Assembly: GCA_029202385.1 (NCBI GenBank)
Contig: CP119314.1
Coordinates: 2,172,501-2,236,500 of the forward strand
Length of the DNA stretch: 64,000 nt
DNA from: Candidatus Sphingomonas phytovorans
GTDB lineage: Bacteria; Pseudomonadota; Alphaproteobacteria; Sphingomonadales; Sphingomonadaceae
Direction of reading: 5' to 3'
Numbering within the stretch: the stretch's first letter is position 1; every line of letters starts with the position of its first letter. Of this stretch, positions 52,224 to 62,059 are shown one piece after another. Made by a program: the position numbers and the translations under genes. The notes beneath the pieces are model-generated. The model ran no database searches. It had not been told where the DNA came from and saw only the letters and a program-made list of their open reading frames with translations.

Positions 52224-52676
52224 ATGAAGTCGATCCGAATGCTGGCGACCGCCCTTGCCCTCGCGGTCCCTGCGACGGCGATGGCCGCAGGCCCGATCGT
52301 CGTCCACCGCGACCCGGGCTGCGGCTGCTGCGAGAAATGGGCCGCGCAGGTCAGGGCCGAGTTCAAGCGCCAGATGCGCATGGTCGACGACGCCAACCGC
52401 GCGACGCTGTCGGCGCGGTACGGCATCCCCGCGCAGTTCGTGTCATGCCATACAGCAATCGTCGACGGCATGGCGTTCGAGGGGCATGTCCCGATCGCCG
52501 AGATGAAGCGAGTCCTGGCCCAGCGCCCGCGCGGCGTCGCCGGGCTTGCGGTCGCCGGCATGCCGATCGGCTCGGCCGGGATGGAAGTGCCGGGCACGGC
52601 GCCACAGGCCTATAGCGTCATGGCGTTCGGGCCGGCGGGCCAGAAAGTCTATTCCCGGCGCACCGGCGCAAGATAA
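52224..52676 (+). CDS. Exported DUF411 metal-binding protein (150 aa)
   Basis: A signal peptide (MLATALALAVPATAMA) precedes the DUF411 core: VVHRDPGCGCCEKWAAQV with the CxCC site, VSCHTAIVDGMAFEGHVP and LAVAGMPIGSAGMEVPG. DUF411 proteins are frequent partners of copper-resistance operons and are thought to bind copper in the periplasm. AAGGAGA lies 8 bases before the ATG at 52224. It is 39 bases after copB and is probably the last gene of that transcript, ending at the hairpin at 52689. Confidence 0.9.
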   Translation: MKSIRMLATALALAVPATAMAAGPIVVHRDPGCGCCEKWAAQVRAEFKRQMRMVDDANRATLSARYGIPAQFVSCHTAIVDGMAFEGHVPIAEMKRVLAQRPRGVAGLAVAGMPIGSAGMEVPGTAPQAYSVMAFGPAGQKVYSRRTGAR

Positions 52677-52688
52677 CCCGGTCTCGCT

Positions 52689-52714
52689 GCGCCCGCCGGC
52701 GTGCCGGCGGGCGC
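52689..52714. terminator. Bidirectional terminator hairpin after the copper operon
   Basis: GCGCCCGCCGGC, two bases, GCCGGCGGGCGC: a perfect 12-bp stem between the convergent DUF411 and DUF885 genes, followed on the plus strand by CCTTATTTCT. The T content is modest, but stem strength and position support it. Confidence 0.75.
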
Positions 52715-52717
52715 CCC

Positions 52718-54535
52718 TTATTTCTCGCGTCGCCGCTCGGCGATGTACCGGTCGACCTGCTCCTCGAGAACGTCGAGCGGCAGCGCGCCCTGGCTCAGCA
52801 CCGCCTCGTGGAAATCGCGGATGTCGAAGCGTGAGCCAAGCGCCGTCTCGGCGCGCTTGCGCAGTTCGGCGATCCTGAGCTGGCCGACCATGTAGCTCGT
52901 CGCCTGTCCCGGCCAGTTGAAATACCGGTCGACCTCTCGGGCGATGTCGGTGTCGGAGACGGAACTGTTCGCGTGGAAATAGGCGATCGCCTGCTCGCGC
53001 GTCCAGCGCTTGGAATGGATGCCGGTGTCGAGCACCAGCCGGATCGCCCGCCAGCCCTGCAGGGACAGCATGCCGAACCGGGAATAGGGGTCCTTGTAGA
53101 CGCCCATCTCGTCCGCCAGCCGCTCCGAATAAAGGCCCCAGCCTTCCATATAGGCGCCGTAGCCGCCGAACTTGCGGAACTTCGGGATGCCGGCCAGTTC
53201 CTGCTGGCGCGCGATCTGGAAATGATGTCCGGGCGCGCCCTCATGGCTCGCGATCGCCGCGACCTGCACCTTCTGCGTCTGGTTCATGTCGACCAGGTTG
53301 ACGTAATAGATGCCGGGCCGCGATCCGTCGGCGGAGGGCTGGTTGTAGAAGGCGGTCGGCGCGGTCGCCTCGCGCCATTTCTCCACCGCGCGCACCTCGA
53401 GCGGCGCTTTGGGCAGGGTGCGGAAGAAGCGCGGTGCCACCACCATCACTGACGCGATCACCGCACGGGCGTCGCTCAGATACTGTTCGCGGCCTGCATC
53501 GGTGTTCGGATATTTGAACTGCGGGTCGGTGCGGATATGGTCGAAGAACTGCTCGAGCGTACCGTCGAAGCCGACCTGCCGCTTGATCGCCTCCATCTCC
53601 TGCCTGATCGCCGCTACCTGGCGCAGGCCGATCTCGTGGATCTGGTCGGCGGTCAGGCTGGTGCTGGTCGAGGCCTTGAGCCGGTCGGCATAATAGGCCG
53701 CGCCGTTCGGCAGGCTCCACGCGCCGAAATTGCCCTTCGACTGCGGCTCGATCTCGTCGAGCGCCGCGATCAGCGCGTCATAGCCATGGCGGAACGGCCC
53801 CGTCAGCGCGGCGCGGGCATCGGCGAGCAGCCTCGCCTTGACGTCGGCCGGCGCATTCAGGGCAGCGACCTTCTTGGAAAAGTCGGCCATCAGCGTCGAA
53901 TCCGGGCCCGTGTCGAACGGCGCGCCGGTGATGATCTTGCGGGCGTCATTTCGCGCCGGCGCGAAATTCACCTTGTTCGGCACGATGCCGGCGGCCGCCT
54001 GCTCGCGCATGGTCGCCACGACCTCGCCCATCACCCGATCGGTATCGCGCAGCCGCGCGATATAGGCCTCGGCGTCAGCGACGCTGTCGATCTTGTGGTT
54101 GTTGATCAGCAGGACCGGAATCTCGCCCGCCGGGCTGCCATTGGTCGAGACCGGAAAGCGGAGGTTGCGGAACTGGAATTCCTCGGCGCCGCGCGCCGCT
54201 TCATATTCGAACAGGCGGTAGCTGACGCGCGCGCTCTCGCTGAGCTGTTCGGGGCGGAAACGGGCATGCATTTCCTTCAGCTGCCGCTCGGTCAGCGCCA
54301 GCTGCCGCACCGCCGCTGCGTCGGTATAATTGTCGAGCCGGCCGTAATCGGTCTTGAAGCCGAGCTGGGTCTGCCGTTCCGGGCTGAGCGCCACCTGCTC
54401 GTCGAACGCATGATCGAGGAACTCGAGCAGCGCCGCATCCCTGACCCCGGCTTTCGCGGCCGGTGCCGGTGCGGGGGCGGCGGCGTGGACGAGCGGCGTG
54501 GTCGAAAGCAGCAACAAGGCGAGAACGGTGCGCAT
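52718..54535 (-). CDS. Second exported DUF885-family protein, putative metallopeptidase (605 aa)
   Basis: A signal peptide (MRTVLALLLLSTTPLVHA) and Pro/Ala linker precede a helical protein with IASHEGAPGHHFQIARQQEL (HExxPGHH near residue 430) and EGWGLYSERLADEMGVY, the likely metal site and its downstream glutamate. It is a paralogue of the protein at 37740-39548 and shares the same length and end pattern, but the sequences differ considerably in the N-terminal half. The substrate is unknown. It is monocistronic and convergent with the copper operon. Confidence 0.88.
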   Translation of the reverse strand: MRTVLALLLLSTTPLVHAAAPAPAPAAKAGVRDAALLEFLDHAFDEQVALSPERQTQLGFKTDYGRLDNYTDAAAVRQLALTERQLKEMHARFRPEQLSESARVSYRLFEYEAARGAEEFQFRNLRFPVSTNGSPAGEIPVLLINNHKIDSVADAEAYIARLRDTDRVMGEVVATMREQAAAGIVPNKVNFAPARNDARKIITGAPFDTGPDSTLMADFSKKVAALNAPADVKARLLADARAALTGPFRHGYDALIAALDEIEPQSKGNFGAWSLPNGAAYYADRLKASTSTSLTADQIHEIGLRQVAAIRQEMEAIKRQVGFDGTLEQFFDHIRTDPQFKYPNTDAGREQYLSDARAVIASVMVVAPRFFRTLPKAPLEVRAVEKWREATAPTAFYNQPSADGSRPGIYYVNLVDMNQTQKVQVAAIASHEGAPGHHFQIARQQELAGIPKFRKFGGYGAYMEGWGLYSERLADEMGVYKDPYSRFGMLSLQGWRAIRLVLDTGIHSKRWTREQAIAYFHANSSVSDTDIAREVDRYFNWPGQATSYMVGQLRIAELRKRAETALGSRFDIRDFHEAVLSQGALPLDVLEEQVDRYIAERRREK

Positions 54536-54887
54536 TTAGGTCTCCCGATGAACGCGCGCTTGTCGCCCGATGCCTCGCCCGATGCAATGGCCGCTCATCG
54601 CTGTCGGCTGTTGAGGCTATTTGACTGGGAGGCCCGCCATCGCGGCTTTTCGAGCACTGTGTCCCGCCCGTGTCCTTTGGACTTATACTACGCTGACTTC
54701 GCCGCACGGACATCTTGGATATGGATGGATGTCAACGTGCCGAACAGCGGTCACTCAGCGCCCGCAGCCGGTGCCCAAAAGCCGACATTCGTTCAGGTGG
54801 AGACGATGGCGGCAAATGACCGATTTGCGGATTGGTCAGGAAACGCGACTTCTCGGACGGATCCTAGACCATCATAGCATCAACCAT
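54536..54887. other. Intergenic region without a supported gene
   Basis: This 352-base gap has lower GC than its surroundings in its second half. It includes a short near-repeat (CGCCCGATGC twice around 54564-54585). Open frames crossing it have no protein-like features. Confidence 0.5.
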
Positions 54888-55763
54888 TCATTTTGCATTC
54901 CCGGCCTCGATCTCCAGCGAAGATTGCTCCGCAATATTAACACCGCCAAACACACTCCCTCCAGGAATTTCAAATAGCAAATGGTCGTTATATCGCCCTA
55001 TATCATATCCTTTGAGCTTGATCGGTTTACCTACGAAGGGAAAGTACCCTTTGGCTGCAATCTTCGTCCGATTATCTCTGGAATAGGGCTGCGAACGATC
55101 CAAAAGCATCACCTGGATGGCTGTCTCAAGTTCCGACATCAGAACCTCCTTCAGGCGTTCCCCGTTATTGGCAGACAGGCCATTTTCTCCAGCAAGCGGC
55201 AGCGCCTTACCTTCACAGCAGAAATATTTTATCATTCGGGATCCACCCGGCGATCCGGAACTGAGCGTCGTCTTCAGCACGACATAAGGGCGAGCATCGG
55301 TCTCGTTCACAAAGGTGATCACGACATAAGGCACCACCGAGAGCGTACCGCCACCCGCGTTGGGCGACAGCGTGAATTTCTGCCTGTACTTCTCGCCCGC
55401 CATGATGGTCTGGGTCATATCGGCCGCCTTTGCCGCCACGTCGAAGCGGAGCTCATCCTGCACATTCCGTACAGCCCCCTTGCCGGCATCGGCGTTGGCC
55501 GCACTCTGCACCAGAATGCCGAAGATGCCGAAAACGGAGCCTAACGCGCCGCCTTTCTGATGTCCCGAAATGATGACATTGCTGTCGGGGATGCGATGGG
55601 CCCCCATTGGAAGATCGGACATACCGGAGGGTCCTTTGTCCGGATAGACGATTGTCATCGGCGCCGCTTCCGTGGGGGCTCCGCCGGTCTGCTCTTGCGC
55701 GGCAGTTGCCTGTGTCGCCAGTGCGGACGCGCTCGCGACTATAGCAAGAATGACGTTGTGCAT
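54888..55763 (-). CDS. Exported protein of unknown function (291 aa)
   Basis: A signal peptide (MHNVILAIVASASALATQATA) precedes a mature protein with DLPMGAHRIPDSNVIISGHQ, a Gly-rich hydrophobic segment that may be a membrane helix (GALGSVFGIFGILVQSAANA), RQKFTLSPNAGGGTLSVVPY and VVITFVNETDARPYVVLKTT. Two adjacent cysteines (KYFCCEGK) are present. I do not recognise the family. The ATG at 55763 is chosen because AGGGGG lies 8 bases upstream. The gene and its flanks have lower GC and more AT-ending codons than the neighbours, which may reflect horizontal acquisition. Confidence 0.72.
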   Translation of the reverse strand: MHNVILAIVASASALATQATAAQEQTGGAPTEAAPMTIVYPDKGPSGMSDLPMGAHRIPDSNVIISGHQKGGALGSVFGIFGILVQSAANADAGKGAVRNVQDELRFDVAAKAADMTQTIMAGEKYRQKFTLSPNAGGGTLSVVPYVVITFVNETDARPYVVLKTTLSSGSPGGSRMIKYFCCEGKALPLAGENGLSANNGERLKEVLMSELETAIQVMLLDRSQPYSRDNRTKIAAKGYFPFVGKPIKLKGYDIGRYNDHLLFEIPGGSVFGGVNIAEQSSLEIEAGNAK

Positions 55764-56136
55764 CTTTTTACCCCCTAGAGCCCAGTTCAAGGCACCACCC
55801 CTTCTGGTTTGACAGCTGCGTCGGTCGTCAATTCACTGGTTCGCCAAAACAACTTTGGATCAACGATGTCGACTGATGCCACTTGCGTTCTTCATGCACG
55901 AAGCGGACTGATTTTGCCAAACGCTTGACTGACGCGGAAGGGGTTTACGGGCGTGTATTCGAGCTTTCGCGAGAACGGCAGCTATTGAGAACTCGGCTTC
56001 CAAAAGCGGATAGGCAGCTGCCGGCTATTCCGTGCCAAAAACGGAAGCTCGACAAATGGCAGAAGTTGGGTGAGCCGGGAGAGGCGTGAACGTCGCTCTA
56101 CGAGCCCTTCAACAGCGAAACACTGGGCAGCTTATG
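55764..56136. other. Lower-GC intergenic region without a supported gene
   Basis: The 373-base stretch between the unknown exported protein and cardiolipin synthase is less GC-rich than the window average. A 68-codon frame at 55883-56089 has no Shine-Dalgarno and no recognisable features, so it is not called. Confidence 0.5.
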
Positions 56137-57567
56137 TCAGAACAGCGGTGCCGCCATCGTCAGGAGGTTGTCGACGAAGCGGCGTGGCAGCGACCGCTCC
56201 GCCAAGCAGTCGCGATCGATCTCAATTGATTCGGCCAGCCAGCGCTGCTGATGCTCGCTTACTTCAGTCGCGAGGGTGGCGGATTCGAACAGCACATTAT
56301 TCTCGAAGTTGAGGTCGAGACTGCGGCGATCCATATTTGCCGAGCCCACGAGCGCCAGCACATCGTCGACGACCAGTGTCTTCGCATGCAACAGGCCGTC
56401 GCGAAACTCGTGGATATGGGCGCCTGCCCGGGCCAGAACGGGATAGTAAGCGCGGCTGATGGCGCCGACGATGCGACTGTCGTTCCGCTGGGGGAAGATG
56501 ATGGTGAGCCGCACGCCGCGTCGCGCGGCCGCGATGATCGCGTTGAGCAGCGGTGGGTCGGGCGCGAAGTAAGGGGTGGTGATCACCGCTTGCTCGCGCG
56601 CGGCGGCCAGGACGGCGACGAAGATGTTTGTCATCGTTGCGTGAGGCGACAATGGCCCGGTCCCGACCGCGATCGCTGGAAATCCGTTCGGCAGGGCTTC
56701 CGGGAGATCCATGGCCAGCGCCGCCCGCATGTCCTCACCGGTCTCAGCCATCCAGGCCGAGGCGAAGATCAGCTCGGCCTGCCGGGCGATGGGTCCTCGG
56801 TACCGAACCATGATGTCGACCCACGGTGCAAATTTGCGCTTCGGGAGAAACGCCGGATCAGCGCAGTTCTGACTGCCGCACCAGGTTATCCGGCCATCGA
56901 TCACGATAATTTTGCGATGGTTGCGCAAGTCAATGCGGTGGCCAGCGAGGAAGCCCAGACCGAGCGGGGCCGGTAGCGACGCATACAGGCGAGCCCCCGC
57001 CTCGCGCATCTTTTTCCACTGATGCGACCGGATCAACGCGCGCGAGCCGATGGCGTCGGCGACGATGCGGCATATGATTCCGCGCCTGGCCGCGCGGCAG
57101 ACCGCGTCAACGACCTTCGTGCCGCTGTGATCGCCCAGCCAGATATAGAAGGACAGGTGGACAGTGTGCGTGGCGGCGTCGATATCCGCCACGATTGCGG
57201 TGATCGCCGCATCGGCCCCGGATGCGACCTCCGCCATATTGCCGATCGACACGGACCATTGGCTCGCCGCTTCACAGGTGCGAAAGGCACTCTCGGTCGT
57301 GGGAGATAGCGTGTTGCTCACCGTCTGCGGAGCGTAGGGCAACAATGCTTCATAAGCGTCGCGCGCGCGCCGGTGAAACGCGGCGGAAATCCACGGCTCA
57401 CCGAACAGCAGATACAGGACCGTACCGATGCCTGGGAGCGCGAGAAGGAGAAGAAGCCACGCCGCTCGCGCATAGGCGTCGCGTCCGTCCAGCAGGATCG
57501 CGCGGAAGATAACGCCGAGGTGGACGGCAGCCAGCATCAGCCATATCGTCGTGTTGAGGCCGCTCAT
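56137..57567 (-). CDS. cls: Cardiolipin synthase, phospholipase D family (476 aa)
   Basis: Two N-terminal membrane helices (TTIWLMLAAVHLGVIFRAIL, AAWLLLLLALPGIGTVLYLL) precede two HKD motifs: RNHRKIIVIDGRITWCGSQN (His near residue 218) and HAKTLVVDDVLALVGSANMD (near 390). The length and the GSxN and GSANMDRRS endings are standard for ClsA-type enzymes, which join two phosphatidylglycerols at the inner membrane. It is monocistronic, with an unusually long, repeat-rich upstream region reaching to lepA. Confidence 0.93.
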   Translation of the reverse strand: MSGLNTTIWLMLAAVHLGVIFRAILLDGRDAYARAAWLLLLLALPGIGTVLYLLFGEPWISAAFHRRARDAYEALLPYAPQTVSNTLSPTTESAFRTCEAASQWSVSIGNMAEVASGADAAITAIVADIDAATHTVHLSFYIWLGDHSGTKVVDAVCRAARRGIICRIVADAIGSRALIRSHQWKKMREAGARLYASLPAPLGLGFLAGHRIDLRNHRKIIVIDGRITWCGSQNCADPAFLPKRKFAPWVDIMVRYRGPIARQAELIFASAWMAETGEDMRAALAMDLPEALPNGFPAIAVGTGPLSPHATMTNIFVAVLAAAREQAVITTPYFAPDPPLLNAIIAAARRGVRLTIIFPQRNDSRIVGAISRAYYPVLARAGAHIHEFRDGLLHAKTLVVDDVLALVGSANMDRRSLDLNFENNVLFESATLATEVSEHQQRWLAESIEIDRDCLAERSLPRRFVDNLLTMAAPLF

Positions 57568-57831
57568 GCGTCATCCTGGGTTATTGGCGCCAGCCAAGGT
57601 AACCAGCGTAGCGATACGCACCCGAACACACACGTCATTCCGCTACGCGACAGATACCGCCCTCGGAAGGTCACCCGCATTATCGGCTCTCGATTCACAC
57701 TTCCGCTCCGCCATGTCACGCAGCCGCCATGGATGACCCGGCTCCCTCAAGACCCGATCCCGGTGCAACATTGAATCGAACAGGGGAGATTCCCGCGAAG
57801 ATTCGCCGCGCTCAGGGGAAAAGTTTGCCGA

Positions 57832-57936
57832 ATAACAGCGCGATTTTCCGCTGTTATCGCGTAACAGGGAAAGCATATGTCAGGCCGTTGAAATCGCGCG
57901 GAAATAACCGGGCGAAAATCCAACATAACAGCGGAA
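57832..57936. repeat. Cluster of ATAACAG repeats
   Basis: ATAACAGCG (57832-57840) and CGCTGTTAT (57849-57857) form a perfect 9-bp inverted repeat. A related GTAACAGGG follows at 57861 and a further direct copy ATAACAGCG at 57925. The region is AT-rich for this genome and lies upstream of cls. It may be a remnant of a mobile or repeated element, or a regulatory leader. Confidence 0.55.
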
Positions 57937-57980
57937 GAAAAAACGAAAGCGGGAAAATCGGGACGGAGGATGGGTGGCGC

Positions 57981-58086
57981 CGCGGCAAAGCCGCGTCGTC
58001 GAACGACTCGGTCGAGGACAAGCTCGACCGGTCGCCGGCCGGCGACGACACCGTGCGCGTCCAGTTCGGCGATTGCTTGCGCAATC
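57981..58086 (-). repeat. Train of hairpins downstream of lepA
   Basis: Five inverted repeats follow one another: CGCGGC AAA GCCGCG (57981-57995), GTCGT CGA ACGAC (57995-58007), CGGTCGAG loop CTCGACCG (58009-58030), the 16-base palindrome GTCGCCGGCCGGCGAC (58031-58046), and GATTGC loop GCAATC (58071-58086). The last has a GCAA tetraloop in the lepA-sense RNA. None carries a T-run. The block starts 20 bases after the lepA stop, so it would lie in its 3' untranslated RNA. Confidence 0.6.
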
Positions 58087-58106
58087 CCCTCCCCGGCCTC
58101 GGGCGC

Positions 58107-59918
<1,812 letters not shown>

Positions 59919-60232
59919 GATCGGACGCGCGTTAGCAGCCGCGACGCCGGATGCGAAGGGGGTCTCGCTTCATGCGTCGCCCGAACGCCCTGCCGCGATT
60001 TCGTCGCTGCGATCGACTCAGCGTCGACTTTCCGTCGCACATGTCTTCGCCATGTCGCAAAATCGCCTACCGCATCGGAGAGGGCTTTGGTAGAAGCCGC
60101 GCACAAACGATGCCGGCGGGGGTCCTGGCCAGGCATTTTCATGGAGGATCGCCGTCGTCCGGGCCTATCCGGGGCGGGGTTGAATTCACGCCTTTTGAAG
60201 GCATGAAGAATGGTGTTTGGGGAGAAAGTTCA
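59919..60232. other. Divergent promoter region between lepA and the CsgG-like gene
   Basis: No gene is supported in this 314-base gap. It presumably carries promoters for both flanking genes. Only a weak 5-bp inverted repeat (CTACC and GGTAG, about 60067-60093) was noticed. Confidence 0.5.
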
Positions 60233-61237
60233 ATGCGTATTCTGATGATCGGTGTCGCGACTGTTGCGCTGGTGGCAACGGGAGCGCCAGCATTCGCCGG
60301 TGGCGGTCAGGCGCGGGCGTCGAAGACGCAGCGTACCCAGGAACAGATGATGACTGACGTGCCGCGCTGCACGCGCAAGCTCGGGACCGTCTCGGTGATG
60401 GACGGTGACGATCCCTCGGGCTGGACTCAGTTCCAGCTGGCCGCTCCGCAGAAACTGCTGAAGGTGCTGGTGCAGCGCTCGGGCTGCTTCAACCTGGTCG
60501 ATCGCGGGTCCGGCCTGAGCGCCGCCCAGCGCGAGCGTGACATTGGCGGCGGCCTCGGCCTGCAGCGCCAGTCGAACGTCGGCCAGGGCCAGATCAAGGC
60601 GGCGGATTACGTGCTGGTCGCGGAGGTCCAGGCCGCCAACAGGAATTCGAGCGGCAGCGGGATCGGCGCCGGAATCGGCGGTCTGCTGGGCGGCGGCCTG
60701 GGCGGCATCGTCGGCGGCATCAGCTCGCGCAAGATGGAGGCGAACACCGTTCTCTCGCTCACCAACGTCCGCACGACCGAAACGATCTCGACGACTGACG
60801 GCTATGCAGCCAAGAACAGCCTGTCCTTCGGCGGCGGTGGCGGCGGTTTCGGCGGTGGCATCGGCGGCGGTGTCGTCGGCGGCGGCTATGACAACACCGA
60901 TATCGGACGGATCGTGACGCTCGCGTTCATCCAGGCCTATGCGAAGATGGTCACCGAGCTTGGCCTGGTGACCCCGGGCGGCGCGGGCACCGCCCAGGCA
61001 GCGCCGGCCAAGACCTATACCGCGCAGGCGCCCGTTGCCCTGCGCAGCACGGCCGCCGCGAACGGCAAGGTGCTCCGCACCCTGCCGGCCGGCGCGGTGA
61101 TCTATCCCACCGGCAACAAGAACGGCTTGTGGTGGGAAGTCGCCGACGAGAACGACAATGTCGGGTGGGTGCTGAACACCAAGCTCGCCCCCACCGGCCA
61201 GCCTTGCGGCCAGAGCGTCACCTACAAGTGCGAATAA
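60233..61237 (+). CDS. CsgG-like exported protein with C-terminal SH3-type domain (334 aa)
   Basis: A signal peptide (MRILMIGVATVALVATGAPAFA) without a lipobox cysteine is followed by a CsgG-like domain: LGTVSVMDGDDPSG, LLKVLVQRSGCFNLVDRGSG, AADYVLVAEVQAAN and a long glycine-rich stretch around the pore-forming region (GIGAGIGGLLGGGLGGIVGG, later FGGGGGGFGGGIGG). The last 70 residues form a bacterial SH3-like domain (PVALRSTAAANGKVLRTLPA, GLWWEVADENDNVGWVLN). Known CsgG is an acylated outer-membrane secretion pore for curli; the missing lipid anchor and added SH3 suggest a variant role, perhaps peptidoglycan-linked. Start chosen after GGAGAAAG. Confidence 0.82.
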   Translation: MRILMIGVATVALVATGAPAFAGGGQARASKTQRTQEQMMTDVPRCTRKLGTVSVMDGDDPSGWTQFQLAAPQKLLKVLVQRSGCFNLVDRGSGLSAAQRERDIGGGLGLQRQSNVGQGQIKAADYVLVAEVQAANRNSSGSGIGAGIGGLLGGGLGGIVGGISSRKMEANTVLSLTNVRTTETISTTDGYAAKNSLSFGGGGGGFGGGIGGGVVGGGYDNTDIGRIVTLAFIQAYAKMVTELGLVTPGGAGTAQAAPAKTYTAQAPVALRSTAAANGKVLRTLPAGAVIYPTGNKNGLWWEVADENDNVGWVLNTKLAPTGQPCGQSVTYKCE

Positions 61238-61260
61238 CGGGCAAGCGTGAATAACCGGCT

Positions 61261-61294
61261 GGCCCCTTCGCGCCCGACGCGGCGCGAAGGGGCC
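61261..61294 (+). terminator. Strong hairpin after the CsgG-like gene
   Basis: GGCCCCTTCGCGCC, six bases, GGCGCGAAGGGGCC: a perfect 14-bp stem 24 bases after the stop codon. There is no T-run, so it may work as a Rho-assisted terminator or protect the 3' end. Confidence 0.65.
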
Positions 61295-61351
61295 TGTCCA
61301 GCATCGCGCGCTGCCGCTACGATGGCGGCAATTCGCTTCTGGAGACGCCCG

Positions 61352-61888
61352 ATGAAATCCGTCGCTTTCGCCCTTGCCGCTACGATACTCGCCACGGCGC
61401 CCGCCACTGCGGCGCTTCCGGTCGGCGCGAAGGCTCCCGACTTCACCACCCGCGCCGCGCTTGGCGGCAAGCAGTTCAACTTCGCGCTCAAAGCGGCCCT
61501 GCGCAAAGGCCCCGTGGTCCTCTATTTCTTCCCAGCCGCCTTCACCAAGGGCTGCACCATCGAGGCGCACGAGTTCGCGCTGGCAGCATCCGAGTTCGAG
61601 AAGAACGGCGCGACCCTGATCGGCCTCTCCGCCGATCCGATCGACAAGCTCGCGGATTTCTCCAAGGTCGAATGCCGCGACGCCTTCCCGGTCGGCGTCG
61701 CCCAGCCGGCGACCGTCGCCGGCTATGACGTGCACATCGCCAAGGGCAAGACGATGACCAACCGCACCTCCTATGTCATCGCGCCCGACGGCAAGATCAT
61801 CTTCGTCCATTCGGAGATGAGCCCCGCCGGCCACGTCACCGGCACCATGGACGCGGTCAAGGCCTGGCGCGCCAAGCGCCGCGGGTAA
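61352..61888 (+). CDS. Exported peroxiredoxin-like protein (178 aa)
   Basis: A signal peptide (MKSVAFALAATILATAPATA) precedes a thioredoxin fold of the BCP/AhpC type: PVGAKAPDFTTRAALGGKQF, YFFPAAFTKGCTIEAHEFAL with the peroxidatic cysteine in place of the usual PxxxTxxC setting (TKGC), ATLIGLSADPIDKLADFSKV and VECRDAFPVGVA with a second cysteine. The usual Thr-x-x-Cys pattern is preserved as T-K-G-C, so reduction of peroxides in the periplasm is likely. GGAG precedes the ATG at 61352. Confidence 0.85.
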   Translation: MKSVAFALAATILATAPATAALPVGAKAPDFTTRAALGGKQFNFALKAALRKGPVVLYFFPAAFTKGCTIEAHEFALAASEFEKNGATLIGLSADPIDKLADFSKVECRDAFPVGVAQPATVAGYDVHIAKGKTMTNRTSYVIAPDGKIIFVHSEMSPAGHVTGTMDAVKAWRAKRRG

Positions 61889-62059
61889 GCCGCCTGCCCT
61901 GCTTCGATTCAACTGCGCCCGCTCGTCCCGCATTGGGATGACGGGAACCGCCTGAACGCCCGGCCGGTTTTTCCCGATCGTCCTGGCCGGGACATCGCGT
62001 GGCGGCTTGCCCCGCCGCGCACGTCCGCTAGCATCGGGCGAAAGACAGGAGAGCGGGTC

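Larger units (their letters stand above)
57568..58106. other. 540-base gap between lepA and cls, rich in inverted repeats
   Basis: The gap contains the AT-rich ATAACAG repeat cluster near 57832-57936 and the hairpin train at 57981-58086. Frames crossing it are low-complexity products of these repeats and are not called as genes. Confidence 0.6.

Noticed and set aside
55883..56089. A 68-codon frame in the gap before cls
   Set aside because: No ribosome-binding site, no signal or domain, and a composition unlike coding sequence of this genome.
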